NCBI RefSeq assembly: GCF_021365465.1 | Contig: NZ_CP089932.1 | Coordinates: 3,782,001-3,846,000 of the forward strand | From: Erwinia tracheiphila | GTDB taxonomy: Bacteria > Pseudomonadota > Gammaproteobacteria > Enterobacterales > Enterobacteriaceae | DNA: 64,000 bases | Reading direction: 5' to 3' | Shown: in pieces, positions 44,198-52,294 of the stretch | How positions within the stretch are numbered: position 1 is the first letter of the stretch | Layout: every line of letters begins with the position of its first letter | Made by a program: the position numbers and the translations under genes | The notes under the pieces: model-generated | The model's input: only the letters and a program-made list of their open reading frames with translations | Databases searched by the model: none | Told to the model about the DNA's origin: nothing

Positions 44198-45398
44198 TGT
44201 ACTAGCTCAGACCTGATCTGACAGTTACCGGTTATTTATACAGGTGTCTGTCAGATTACATCTGGTTCAGATTTTTTTCTGCCCAGACTCGTTTACCATC
44301 AAGTAACGTGGCCATTGGCGTACGCCCGCAGCACATTTTTCCCTGATGAGTTCGCTCATTATTGTAATGCCACAACCCGTTGTCCAGATCCGTTTGCAGG
44401 CTCTCCAGGTCTTCGTATAACTTCTTACGGAACGTAACCTGATAAAAATCCTGCAAAATAGTTTTATGGAAGCGCTCGCAGATGCCGTTCGTCTGCGGAG
44501 ACATCGCCTTCGTTTTTGTATGGTCGATATCGTTGATGGCCAGATACAGCTGGTAATCATGCTGCTCCACCTTACCACAGTACTCCGTTCCCCTGTCGGT
44601 CAGGATCCTCAGCATCGGCAGTCCCTGAGCCTCGTAGAACGGCAGTACGCGATCATTGAGCAGGTCTGCGGCGGTGATCGGCGTTTTACTCGTATACAGC
44701 TTGCAGTGTGCCACTTTCGAGTACGTATCCACGAACGTCTGCTGGTAGATACGACCCACACCTTTCAGATTGCCCACGTAGAAGGTGTCCTGCGACCCGA
44801 GATAACCCGGGTGAGCAGTTTCGATTTCTCCGCTGGCCTCGTCATCGTGGGCCTTCTTCTCCAGCGCTGCGATTTGAGCGTCGGTAAGCACGATGCCTTC
44901 TCTGGCGACCTTTTCCTCAAGTGCCTTCAGGCGTTTACGGAAGTTCTCCAGGTCGTGCCGTTGCCAGATGGAGCGCACGCCGCTACCGGAGATAAACACG
45001 CCTTTTTTACGCAGCTCATTACTGGTCCGGTGTTGCCCGTGGGCCGGGAACTCAACGGCATATTCAACAACAGCGCGTTCAGTGGCTTCGTCGGCGCGGT
45101 TCTTCAGGTTGGGGACGCGGCGGTTCTGGTTAATCAGCGCATCGATGCCGCCTTCAGCAGCCAGTTCCTGATAACGGTAAAACGTGTCGCGTGACACGCC
45201 CATGATCTTGCAGGCTTTTGATACGTTACCGAGTTCTTCGGCGAGATTGAGCAGGCCGGCTTTGTGTTTGATGATGGGATTGTTAGTATGAATCATGAGA
45301 GTTACCTCGCGTTTTGTTTAAGGATTAGACACCCATATCAAAACCGGTAACTCTCAACCTTTCAAGGTCCAGTGTCAGATCAAGTCGCGACTAATACA
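44198..45398 (-). mobile_element. IS481-family element (copy 6)
   Basis: 1201 bp, perfect 7-bp duplication GCTAAAT (44191-44197, 45399-45405). Inserted in the DUF4942 methyltransferase gene, 0.55 kb after IS256 copy B and in opposite orientation to that gene. Confidence 0.97.
44256..45296 (-). CDS. IS481-family transposase
   Basis: 346 residues, intact, apparently identical to copies 2 and 5 (ends NLNQM). Same HTH and DDE residues. Confidence 0.95.
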   Translation of the reverse strand: MIHTNNPIIKHKAGLLNLAEELGNVSKACKIMGVSRDTFYRYQELAAEGGIDALINQNRRVPNLKNRADEATERAVVEYAVEFPAHGQHRTSNELRKKGVFISGSGVRSIWQRHDLENFRKRLKALEEKVAREGIVLTDAQIAALEKKAHDDEASGEIETAHPGYLGSQDTFYVGNLKGVGRIYQQTFVDTYSKVAHCKLYTSKTPITAADLLNDRVLPFYEAQGLPMLRILTDRGTEYCGKVEQHDYQLYLAINDIDHTKTKAMSPQTNGICERFHKTILQDFYQVTFRKKLYEDLESLQTDLDNGLWHYNNERTHQGKMCCGRTPMATLLDGKRVWAEKNLNQM

Positions 45399-46511
45399 GC
45401 TAAATTTATGGGCCGCGATGAACCCCGCTGGCGTGTAACCGACGACGCATTACAGGAAGCCCGCTGTCGCCACGGTGAATGGTTGGTGCTGGACGGTGGA
45501 GCATTGCGTGTCCGGGCTTATCTGAAAGGTACAGCACACCTCGAAGTCCACCCGGATATGGCCTGGCGGCTCAACTGCATTCTGGCACACCTGTACCCGC
45601 TGGCAATCCCTCCACAATTCCGCCAGAAGCCAAAGAGAAAGCTGAAAGATTTCGTGCTGATGAGCAAGCCACTCCCCTTCGCCGTTCTGGAAGTGCTGGC
45701 GGGATTAAAGGCAGAGCGGCACACCCCGATTCACCGCAACCGCTGGGATGAGCCGACACAGCCCCTGACTACAAATCCGTACAACCGCCGATTTGACTGG
45801 CGCGACGAAGACAAAGCGATCCGGGGCCAGGCGGGGAAAATACTGGAAACCATCGGCGGCGTGCTGATTAAAGCGGGTCCAAATAAAAATATCAACATCT
45901 GGGAGTTCGACTATGACCCCGCCCGGGTGCTGGGTGAAATTATCGCGTCCGGGTGTATTCCGGATCATCAGTCGCACCAGTTTTACCCTACCCCTGAATC
46001 GCTGGCTGAGTGGGCCGTATCCGAAGCTGATATTCAACCCAGTGATAGATGTCTGGAGCCGAGTGCCGGCACCGGGAACCTTGCCGTACTGATGCCGGCA
46101 GACCAGACCCAATGTGTAGAAATATCAGCGCTGCACTGTCGGGTACTGGAGGCGAAAGGTTACGCCGTCGAACAGGCTGATTTCATCCAGTGGGCCGAAG
46201 CCACCAGCAGTCGCTTTGACAAAGTGGTAATGAACCCACCGTTCAGCGAAGGACGGGCCAAAGCGCATGTGGAATCTGCTGCCAGCCTGGTTAAACCCGG
46301 CGGCCGTCTTGTGGCCATCCTGCCCGGAAGTATGCGGAAAAAAGATATTTTGCCCGGCTGGTCATGTAGCTGGTCTGGATTAATTGATAACGAGTTTGAC
46401 GGTACCGGCGTTTCAGTTGTCATGCTGAAAGCTGACCGTAAGTGATTTTTAGTAATCAGTTTTAATCCGGCCAGGTGTCTATCATTCTGACCGCCTGCTG
46501 TTGGAGGCATT

Positions 46512-46721
46512 ATGGGGAAATTAATGAAAGCAAGTCTGTGGAGGAGCCGCGAGTTTGAGGCGGGATCTGAGCCAGATAACCGAACGATTAAACGATGGGT
46601 ATGCATAGGAAAATTAAAGGGACGGATCGTAGACGGCGCTGTATGGGTTGACTCGTCAGAACGATGGGGCGTGGATAGTGATGTATCTCACGAGGTAATG
46701 AGATTGATTAATGAGGCATAA
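46512..46721 (+). CDS. xis: Excisionase (Xis-like)
   Basis: 69 residues: MGKLMKASLWRSREFEAGSE, PDNRTIKRWVCIGKLKGRIV, DGAVWVDSSERWG. This is the winged-helix excisionase pattern (W....Fe.GS.P...T...W...Gk..G.iv.g.w.V) of lambdoid phages. It directs Int to excision. It stands five bases before int. Confidence 0.9.
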   Translation: MGKLMKASLWRSREFEAGSEPDNRTIKRWVCIGKLKGRIVDGAVWVDSSERWGVDSDVSHEVMRLINEA

Positions 46722-46726
46722 AACAA

Positions 46727-47905
46727 ATGGCGTCGCGCCCGAGAAAAAGAGAAAACAGGCACCTGCCGGATTATCTTTATTATGATGTGTCCCACGGACA
46801 GTATAGGATCACACTGATATCAGGTAAAAGAAAACACTTGGGTGCTGATCGTGCCCGAGCAATTGCCATTGCAAGAGAGTACAACAATCAAATGCGCCCG
46901 GAAAGCGCTGTATCACTATCTGGGCTGATAAAAGAATCTGGCGGTATACATGGAGAAGCCGAACCATTCTCCAGCCATGCTGATCGACTGGTTGCTCGTG
47001 CAATAACTGATGAAAAACCGTCAGAAGAAACTATTAAGATATGGATGAACGATATAGAAAGAGTAAAAAGTTACTTTAGTATGGCCTCATGTGATATTGA
47101 GCTTGAACATATAAACCATTACATCAAAACATATCACAATGATGCATCAGCGAACGTTCAGAACCGGAAAATAAGTTTCCTGAAAAAAATATTTAGCTAC
47201 GCCGTCGATGAATCTTTAATGTTCGATAATCCAGCGGCGAGAAAAAAAATGCGAAAAATAGATGATAAAAAAAGGCAACGACTTAAACCTCATATGTATA
47301 CAGCGATTTACAATGCTGCCGAACCATTTCTAAAAACGGCAATGGCACTTGCACTTCAAACTACGCAGGCTGTGCTTGAAGTATCACGCATACGGTATTC
47401 AATAGCAAAACCTGACTCAAATATCTGTGGATGCATGTGGTTTGATACACCCAGGGGGGATATACACGGCACATTGTATATTCACAGGCAGAAGACACAT
47501 AAAAAAGAAGCGTCCCATGTTGCCATCCCTATCGGTCACGAATTAAAAAAAATAATTGACGAAAGCAGGGATAACATTGCCAGTCCATTTGTTGTTCACC
47601 GTTTACCTGAAAAAAACAGCAATCCGATCAGTAAGAAAGTTAGCCATCCGACGCAATGCGTTTCCACATACATAAGTCGGGCGTTTTCTGAGGTGAGGGA
47701 CCGTATAGGAATTTGCGACGAGCTGGAGCCAGACGCCAGACCGACATTTCACGAAATCAGAGCACTCGCTGCTCATTTATTCAATGTTCAGGGAATTAGC
47801 CCCGGTAGCCGGATGGCTCACAGTGATGAAAAATCAACCCGGATTTACACTGAAAATCACTTAGATTGGGTTGCCGTACCACACGCCGAAATTAAATTTG
47901 GTTAG
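46727..47905 (+). CDS. int: Tyrosine integrase
   Basis: 392 residues. The N-terminal arm-binding domain (RENRHLPDYLYYDVSHGQYR) is of the lambda-Int type; core-binding and catalytic domains follow. Catalytic residues: Arg in VLEVSRIRYS, the HxxR box in TFHEIRALAAHLF, His in GSRMAHSDEKSTRIYTEN and the Tyr in RIYTEN. The frame is intact. It ends beside the attP region, whose core matches a tRNA-Pro 3' part. Although int and xis look functional, the prophage lacks attL and attR in this window. Confidence 0.93.
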   Translation: MASRPRKRENRHLPDYLYYDVSHGQYRITLISGKRKHLGADRARAIAIAREYNNQMRPESAVSLSGLIKESGGIHGEAEPFSSHADRLVARAITDEKPSEETIKIWMNDIERVKSYFSMASCDIELEHINHYIKTYHNDASANVQNRKISFLKKIFSYAVDESLMFDNPAARKKMRKIDDKKRQRLKPHMYTAIYNAAEPFLKTAMALALQTTQAVLEVSRIRYSIAKPDSNICGCMWFDTPRGDIHGTLYIHRQKTHKKEASHVAIPIGHELKKIIDESRDNIASPFVVHRLPEKNSNPISKKVSHPTQCVSTYISRAFSEVRDRIGICDELEPDARPTFHEIRALAAHLFNVQGISPGSRMAHSDEKSTRIYTENHLDWVAVPHAEIKFG

Positions 47906-48170
47906 GGTAAAACGCCCTCTAACATACTGATCCATATAGTGCAAAAAATGCATAAATTGAAGCTTTTGTTTTCACATAAAATAGCCGTCAAAGCCAGTAC
48001 TGACGCGGGTTTCAGCCATTTCAGACTGCAAACATGGGGTGTCAGGGGTCGGAGGTTCAAATCCTCTCGTGCCGACCAAAAAATCCCATAGAAAGCAGCC
48101 ATTTACGGCTGCTTTTTTATTTCACAAAAATTTAACATGGTAAAACCAGGGTGAAATGAGGGTAAAACCC
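47904..48170. other. Unsplit attP with tRNA-Pro core and integrase arm repeats
   Basis: The core (48033-48079) runs from catggggtgtcaggggtcgg to gtgccgaccaaaaaa and equals, as far as I recall it, the 3' part of enterobacterial tRNA-Pro(GGG) from the anticodon loop through CCA. Upstream bases do not match a tRNA 5' half, so no complete tRNA is present. Three contiguous 11-bp repeats of the type GGTAAAACC lie to the right (48138-48170) and one (agggtaaaacg, 47904-47914) to the left, the P and P' arms. Repeats on both sides identify attP and not attL or attR. Confidence 0.75.
48093..48119 (+). terminator. Terminator beside attP
   Basis: aagcagccatttacggctgctttttt: an 8-bp stem followed by seven T. 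Located between the att core and the right arm repeats; it would stop transcription across att. Confidence 0.8.
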
Positions 48171-48432
48171 CTGTCTTTTAATGTGTGATATTGCCCCCTC
48201 CTGCTAAACAGGATTATTGTTTCGGTACTTAAATGTGGAAAGGAATTCGTGGCCAGACGTTCAAAACCGTAGGTCAAGGTTTTGGCGGCAATCCTCCTTC
48301 CATTCCCTTAACAATCAGGCCAGCCGCTTCCGTCCACCCCATATGACGCAGCAGTATATGCCACTAAAGACTTAACAAGCTGATTTAAAAAGATAAAAAC
48401 ACATTGCGGCATTTTGTAATATCAAGTGAATT
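48171..48432. other. Gene-free stretch right of attP
   Basis: 260 bases with small inverted repeats (cctgctaaacagg near 48198; aaaaccgtaggtcaaggtttt near 48266) but no convincing gene. It may hold promoters for the accessory genes that follow. Confidence 0.35.
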
Positions 48433-48699
48433 GTGCTTAACACACCTTTGTTCATAGTGATTTCAGTTGAGTTTTGCAGAACGAATAACTCAGCATCAAA
48501 GCAATCAGTCAACAAAAAAACAGATGACCGGGCATCATTACTTTTTCTCTCGAACCAAAACAGCCTCATGGCTTCAACACACTCCAATGATGCAGCAGTT
48601 TTTTCAGTCCATCCATTAGAAGCCTTGCTACAAGCGACTCCCAGACTAAATCTGACAGATACTGCAAAACCTCATTTTCCTATTATTAAGCTGAATTAA
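48433..48699 (+). CDS. Uncertain small ORF
   Basis: 88 residues (MLNTPLFIVISVEFCRTNNS...). A later Met (MASTHSNDAAVFSVHPLEAL) could be the start of a shorter product. No clear ribosome site and no family recognised. It fills the position where ash-like or cell-division-inhibitor genes occur in related phages. Confidence 0.3.
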   Translation: MLNTPLFIVISVEFCRTNNSASKQSVNKKTDDRASLLFLSNQNSLMASTHSNDAAVFSVHPLEALLQATPRLNLTDTAKPHFPIIKLN

Positions 48700-48748
48700 T
48701 CTCACTACTGCCCCAAAAATGCCCCAGGAAAACCTGGCATCAAAAAGT

Positions 48749-48778
48749 GTTGCACATCATGCAACATGCAGTTATAAT
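48749..48778 (+). promoter_or_regulatory. higBA promoter and operator
   Basis: -35 TTGCAC (48750-48755) and -10 TATAAT (48773-48778) are spaced by 17 bases. A perfect palindrome GTTGCA-N5-TGCAAC (48749-48765) overlaps the -35 and is the likely HigA binding site. Confidence 0.75.
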
Positions 48779-48805
48779 TCCCTCATAGAATACAGGGGCC
48801 AGTTA

Positions 48806-49084
48806 ATGATTAAGTCGTTCAAGCACAAAGGACTGAGGCTGTTTTTTGAAACTGATTCAACAGCAGGCATCATGCCGCAGCACACCAAGAAACTTAAAGT
48901 ACAACTGGCAGTGTTAAATCAGGCTGATAAAGTCAGCGACCTTGATTTACCGGGGTACAGACTGCACCCACTTAAGGGTGATCGTGACGGCATCTGGTCC
49001 ATCACCGTTAACGGCAACTGGCGCATAACATTCGAATTTCACGATGGCGATGCACATATCGTCAATTATGAGGATTATCATTAA
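48806..49084 (+). CDS. higB: HigB-type toxin (RelE superfamily)
   Basis: 92 residues from MIKSFKHKGLRLFFETDSTA. Signature HTKKLKVQLAVLNQADKVSD, GYRLHPLKGDRDGIWSITVN, then GNWRITFEFHDGDAHIVNYE, then DYH, is that of HigB/plasmid-maintenance toxins, ribosome-dependent mRNA nucleases. The toxin gene precedes the antitoxin gene, as usual for higBA, and their codons overlap (taATG). Confidence 0.93.
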   Translation: MIKSFKHKGLRLFFETDSTAGIMPQHTKKLKVQLAVLNQADKVSDLDLPGYRLHPLKGDRDGIWSITVNGNWRITFEFHDGDAHIVNYEDYH

Positions 49085-49392
49085 TGAAAATGTTTAACCC
49101 ACCCCACCCTGGGGCCGTTATTGCTGATGCTATGGAAGAATTGAGCGTGGGTATCAGGGAAATGGCGCGCGCGCTGGATGTGGCACCGTCTACGCTACAA
49201 AGACTGGTGTCGGAGCAAACGTCTGTATCGCCAGAGATGGCCGTGCGCCTGTCAAATGTTATCGGTAGCTCTCCAGAGGTATGGATGCGGCTACAGGATT
49301 CATACAGCCTGTACAGGGCCGAACAGTCTGTTGATGTTTCGCGTCTGACGCAGTTACATAAACCGATCAGCCTGGATACTGCTTCCTGTTGA
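49084..49392 (+). CDS. higA: HigA-type antitoxin
   Basis: 102 residues: MKMFNPPHPGAVIADAMEEL, IREMARALDVAPSTLQRLVS, EQTSVSPEMAVRLSNVIGSS, PEVWMRLQDSYSLYRAEQ. HTH_XRE of the HigA family. It binds HigB and represses the promoter at 48749. It could stabilise the prophage, which cannot excise by Int in the present arrangement. Confidence 0.93.
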   Translation: MKMFNPPHPGAVIADAMEELSVGIREMARALDVAPSTLQRLVSEQTSVSPEMAVRLSNVIGSSPEVWMRLQDSYSLYRAEQSVDVSRLTQLHKPISLDTASC

Positions 49393-49399
49393 CATCGAA

Positions 49400-49485
49400 A
49401 CAGGAAACGGCTAGATTTCGCAACACGAGGCCTAGAAACCTCTTTTCACGCGGCCATAACCAACCCCGTTAGTGTTGGATTTTTT
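49400..49485 (+). ncRNA. C4-like antisense RNA of the antirepressor operon
   Basis: Two words in this part, gaaacggct (49404-49412) and gaggcctagaaac (49427-49439), are complementary to the downstream agccgtttctagcctc (49591-49606) ahead of the small ORF and ant gene. The segment ends in a terminator (ccaaccccgttagtgttgg then tttttt, 49460-49485). In P1, P7 and P22-type immI loci the processed C4 RNA pairs in this way to block icd-ant expression. Confidence 0.55.
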
Positions 49486-49659
49486 ATGCCTGTTATAAAG
49501 TGGACGCCGTATTGTCGGCCACGCCCCGATCAATGTCGGGAGGGCGACGAATACAAGACCCGAAAGGGAAATAAGTCCGCGGTTTCGTGAAGCCGTTTCT
49601 AGCCTCCTGACACCATCTAACTGATGGTTTTCCCTAGAAAGAAAATTCACGGAGTTTTT

Positions 49660-49851
49660 ATGACAAACTTGCCTCATGATTACTATGTCACTCTGCTAAA
49701 GATACTGCTCAAAAAATCCCCTTGCGCCGATAAATTCAGGCTGGTCGAAGTGTTGGAACGCGAAGCCATGCGCATAGCTGCCTCCTGCCCTGCAATTTCA
49801 CAGGCCAAGTCATCCCTCGTCACCAGAATCGTGATGAGAGGTGCTAAATGA
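49660..49851 (+). CDS. Small ORF in icd position
   Basis: 63 residues from MTNLPHDYYVTLLKILLKKS; cacggag stands upstream. The end overlaps the antirepressor start (ATGA, 49848-49851), so translation of ant probably depends on it, like icd-ant of P1. No sequence similarity to Icd is claimed. Confidence 0.6.
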   Translation: MTNLPHDYYVTLLKILLKKSPCADKFRLVEVLEREAMRIAASCPAISQAKSSLVTRIVMRGAK

Positions 49852-50585
49852 AAACCATCACAGTACCTTTTCATGGTACCGAGCTATATGTAGTAAATTA
49901 TAATAACGAACCCTACACACCAATGAAGCCAATCATTAATGGCATGGGTATGGATTGGGCTTCACAGTTCACAAAACTAAAACAACGCTTTAGCAAAGGT
50001 ATTGCGGAAATCACAATACCTTCCGCTGGCGGCGAGCAGCGAATGGTCTGTCTCGCTCTACGTAAACTTTCAGCCTGGCTGAACACTATCAGCCCCAACA
50101 AAGTCAGACCTGAAATCCGGGATCGCGTGATCCAGTACCAGACTGAGTGCGATGATGTTCTGTACGAATACTGGGCTACAGGCGAAGTAAAACGCAAATC
50201 CACCAGCACTGACGAGAGAACTTCGCTACGCGATGCAATCAATATGCTCGTTGGAAAGAAAAGCCTGATGTACCCCGAAGCGTACAGCCTGATTCACCAG
50301 CGTTTCAATGTTAACCATATTGATGAGTTAGAGGCGTCACAACTACCACAGGCAGTTGAGTATGTTCATCGTCTGGTGCTTGATGGTGAGTTTATCGGCA
50401 AAGAAATGCCTCCTGTTGCCAATGAACGCCTTTTACTTACACTGAAAAATGGTAACATCACTTTGTCACAGGTTTTGCGCGAAGATCAGCATGTGGCGAC
50501 AATGGCAGAATTTTTTGATCTGGCGAAACGTGCGGACTACCTTGTAGTGCATAAAGATGATCTTATGGCTTTGATGCACGCTTAA
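49848..50585 (+). CDS. ant: Phage antirepressor (P22 Ant-like)
   Basis: 245 residues. The N-terminal P22_AR_N-type domain (MKTITVPFHGTELYVVNYNN, EPYTPMKPIINGMGMDWASQ, then RPEIRDRVIQYQTECDDVLY, then EYWATGEV) is followed by an ORF6C-like C-terminal part. Such proteins inactivate the phage repressor. Because the repressor at 35568 lacks a cleavage domain, this could be the induction route. A C4-like leader stands upstream. Confidence 0.88.
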   Translation: MKTITVPFHGTELYVVNYNNEPYTPMKPIINGMGMDWASQFTKLKQRFSKGIAEITIPSAGGEQRMVCLALRKLSAWLNTISPNKVRPEIRDRVIQYQTECDDVLYEYWATGEVKRKSTSTDERTSLRDAINMLVGKKSLMYPEAYSLIHQRFNVNHIDELEASQLPQAVEYVHRLVLDGEFIGKEMPPVANERLLLTLKNGNITLSQVLREDQHVATMAEFFDLAKRADYLVVHKDDLMALMHA

Positions 50586-50717
50586 CATAACCAGCCGTTC
50601 CGGCTTCCTGTCCCGCGTGGCAGCTGATAAAGTGATTGGACGAGAAAAACGTTAAGCCTCGCAGGAGGCTTTTCCATAACTACGTTGGCCTACCTTGGGC
50701 GTAAAAGGAGCACTTGA

Positions 50718-51281
50718 ATGGTAGAGTACAAAAAATGTGATAAGAAGCAGTTGAGAAGTGAAATGGAAAGACTATCAAACACTACAAAATATAAACCAAC
50801 ATTGGGTGTTTTTGATATTTTCTCAAAATTACCAGAATATTTATCCGATAACGAACACCCTCTTTGCGTTAACGGCGGTTTAGTTAAAAAAAATATCTGG
50901 CTTATTATCCCCACTAATTTTCGACTAATTTTAATACATAAAAAACCCGGATTTCTGTACAAAAAAATAGATATTTTGTCATTAAATTATGAAAATATCA
51001 CTTCAATTGACTCTTCTTCCGGGCTGTCAGGCGGAGAAATTGTCATAAATACTCCCCACACAGCTTAGAGGATAGGCAAGCTACAAAAAGACTCTGTCAA
51101 ACCAACAATGGACATAGTTCTAAATACGAAAAAAAATCTATCGCCTTTAAATTCTGGAGAAAGAGATTCAGGTGCAACACCTGATCTATTAACACAACTT
51201 GAAAGGTTGGGTGAACTTAAAGAAAAAGGATTTTTGACCGAGGGCGAGTTTAATACACAAAAATCTAAGCTGTTGGGCTGA
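50718..51281 (+). pseudogene. PH-domain/SHOCT protein split by an in-frame TAG
   Basis: The first 116 codons (MVEYKKCDKKQLRSEMERLS...) contain a bacterial PH-like domain (NIWLIIPTNFRLILIHKKPG, KIDILSLNYENITSIDSSSG). A TAG at 51066-51068 ends the frame. The same frame then continues open for 70 codons to a SHOCT domain (LLTQLERLGELKEKGFLTEG, then EFNTQKSKLLG) and TGA at 51279. The two parts make one bPH-SHOCT protein with a single nonsense codon. TAG suppression or two products cannot be excluded. Confidence 0.75.
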
Positions 51282-51352
51282 TAGGTCTTCGATAATAAAA
51301 CATGCGCCCCCGATCAAGCAAAAAAAACCGACTCTGTATGAGCCAGTTTACC

Positions 51353-52291
51353 TCATGCGCTGCGATACCAGGCCATCAGTTTAATAAATGAGTTAGCTAC
51401 AGAAAAAGCTGCACCAGAACCTGTATTTGCTGTAGTCCCCGAAACAGAATGCGAGTGAGCACCAATTCCAACAACATGACTGTGTGCCCCAATATAAACA
51501 TTATGGGCGTGAGCACCCGCAGTTGAGGTTGACGCCTGGGTATAAGTCCCGTTATTGCCATTGGAATTCATGTAGAAATTTCGCGGTTGGCCGTTAATAG
51601 TCCTTGAATACGTGTGCGCGTGATCACCCTGTACGTCAGTTTGCTTCCAACCGTAGTCAAATCCTGTCGTTTCTCTATTACCGTAATCAAACGCACTGGT
51701 ATTAGCCGAAAACGTATGGCCGTGTGCGGGGATATTCCCTACTGCCAGCGTGACCGAGTCGGAACCTCCAGTTGTCATAACGTCACTACCGTTAGCACTG
51801 GCCAGACGAATTGTGCGGTTCTCCCCAATATATTTCCATGTAGTGCCGGGAAAAAGCGCGTTAGGATCTTTATTCTGTGCAAACCACGTTACAATCCCGA
51901 CCGGATACAGCATATCAACGGGGTTGATATCTGCTTTTAACTCTATCCAGCCGCTACCTTTGCCGGGTTCTTCATTGTTATTTTTTATTCTGGATTGCCA
52001 CGTTCTTTCACTGTAGTAAACCTGCGAGCGTATCGCATAGGGTTTGCCGTCCTCAGACCAAACAGCAGTACCGAATTGCTGCATTTCGCCAGTAGCCTCG
52101 GTAACACCGTGGAAAAGCGCATTCATCTTCTCACGTTCGATATCCTTCGCAGCCGGATCTGTCGTCTGATCACGCTCATAGTCATAGCCGTAGCCCTGAG
52201 TGTAAGACACCGAGCCGTCAGCCTGCGTTTCTACAGGTACACCAGTCCTGTCACCCTGCGCAGCGAAGGGCGTTTTAAACACTTTAGTCAT
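51353..52291 (-). CDS. Tail fibre/collar protein
   Basis: 312 residues. GIVTWFAQNKDPNALFPGTT, then WKYIGE, is the phage collar-type motif. The C-terminal part has HxH repeats (DHAHTYSRT, GAHAHNVYIGAHSHVVGIGA, HSHSVSG) that bind metal in T4 gp12-like fibres, and the end IKLMAWYRSA is typical. It probably binds the host receptor. Last gene of the tail operon. Confidence 0.85.
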   Translation of the reverse strand: MTKVFKTPFAAQGDRTGVPVETQADGSVSYTQGYGYDYERDQTTDPAAKDIEREKMNALFHGVTEATGEMQQFGTAVWSEDGKPYAIRSQVYYSERTWQSRIKNNNEEPGKGSGWIELKADINPVDMLYPVGIVTWFAQNKDPNALFPGTTWKYIGENRTIRLASANGSDVMTTGGSDSVTLAVGNIPAHGHTFSANTSAFDYGNRETTGFDYGWKQTDVQGDHAHTYSRTINGQPRNFYMNSNGNNGTYTQASTSTAGAHAHNVYIGAHSHVVGIGAHSHSVSGTTANTGSGAAFSVANSFIKLMAWYRSA

Positions 52292-52294
52292 GGT

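Larger units (their letters stand above)
42275..46445 (+). pseudogene. DUF4942 DNA methyltransferase, broken by IS256 and IS481
   Basis: Removing both ISs and one copy of each duplication rebuilds a single 546-residue frame: MSEVTETLYGELSDGAFFAP, joined to ASSDMVDSLIGQYKQLRANI at 43657, and ...LRQVIAK joined to FMGRDEPRWRVTDDALQEA at 45406. The N-terminal half is DUF4942. The C-terminal half is a methyltransferase with FYPTPESLAEWAVSEADI, a SAM-binding LEPSAGTGNLAVL and the catalytic VVMNPPFSEGRAKAHV. This fits an N6-adenine methyltransferase. Phage methyltransferases of this kind may protect phage DNA. Both insertions are in-frame neutral only on excision, so the gene is inactive. Confidence 0.92.

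Noticed and set aside
47902..48102. Minus-strand ORF containing SAREDLNLRPLTPH
   Set aside because: This is the well-known false protein from the complement of a tRNA-like sequence; it overlaps the att core and has no support as a gene.
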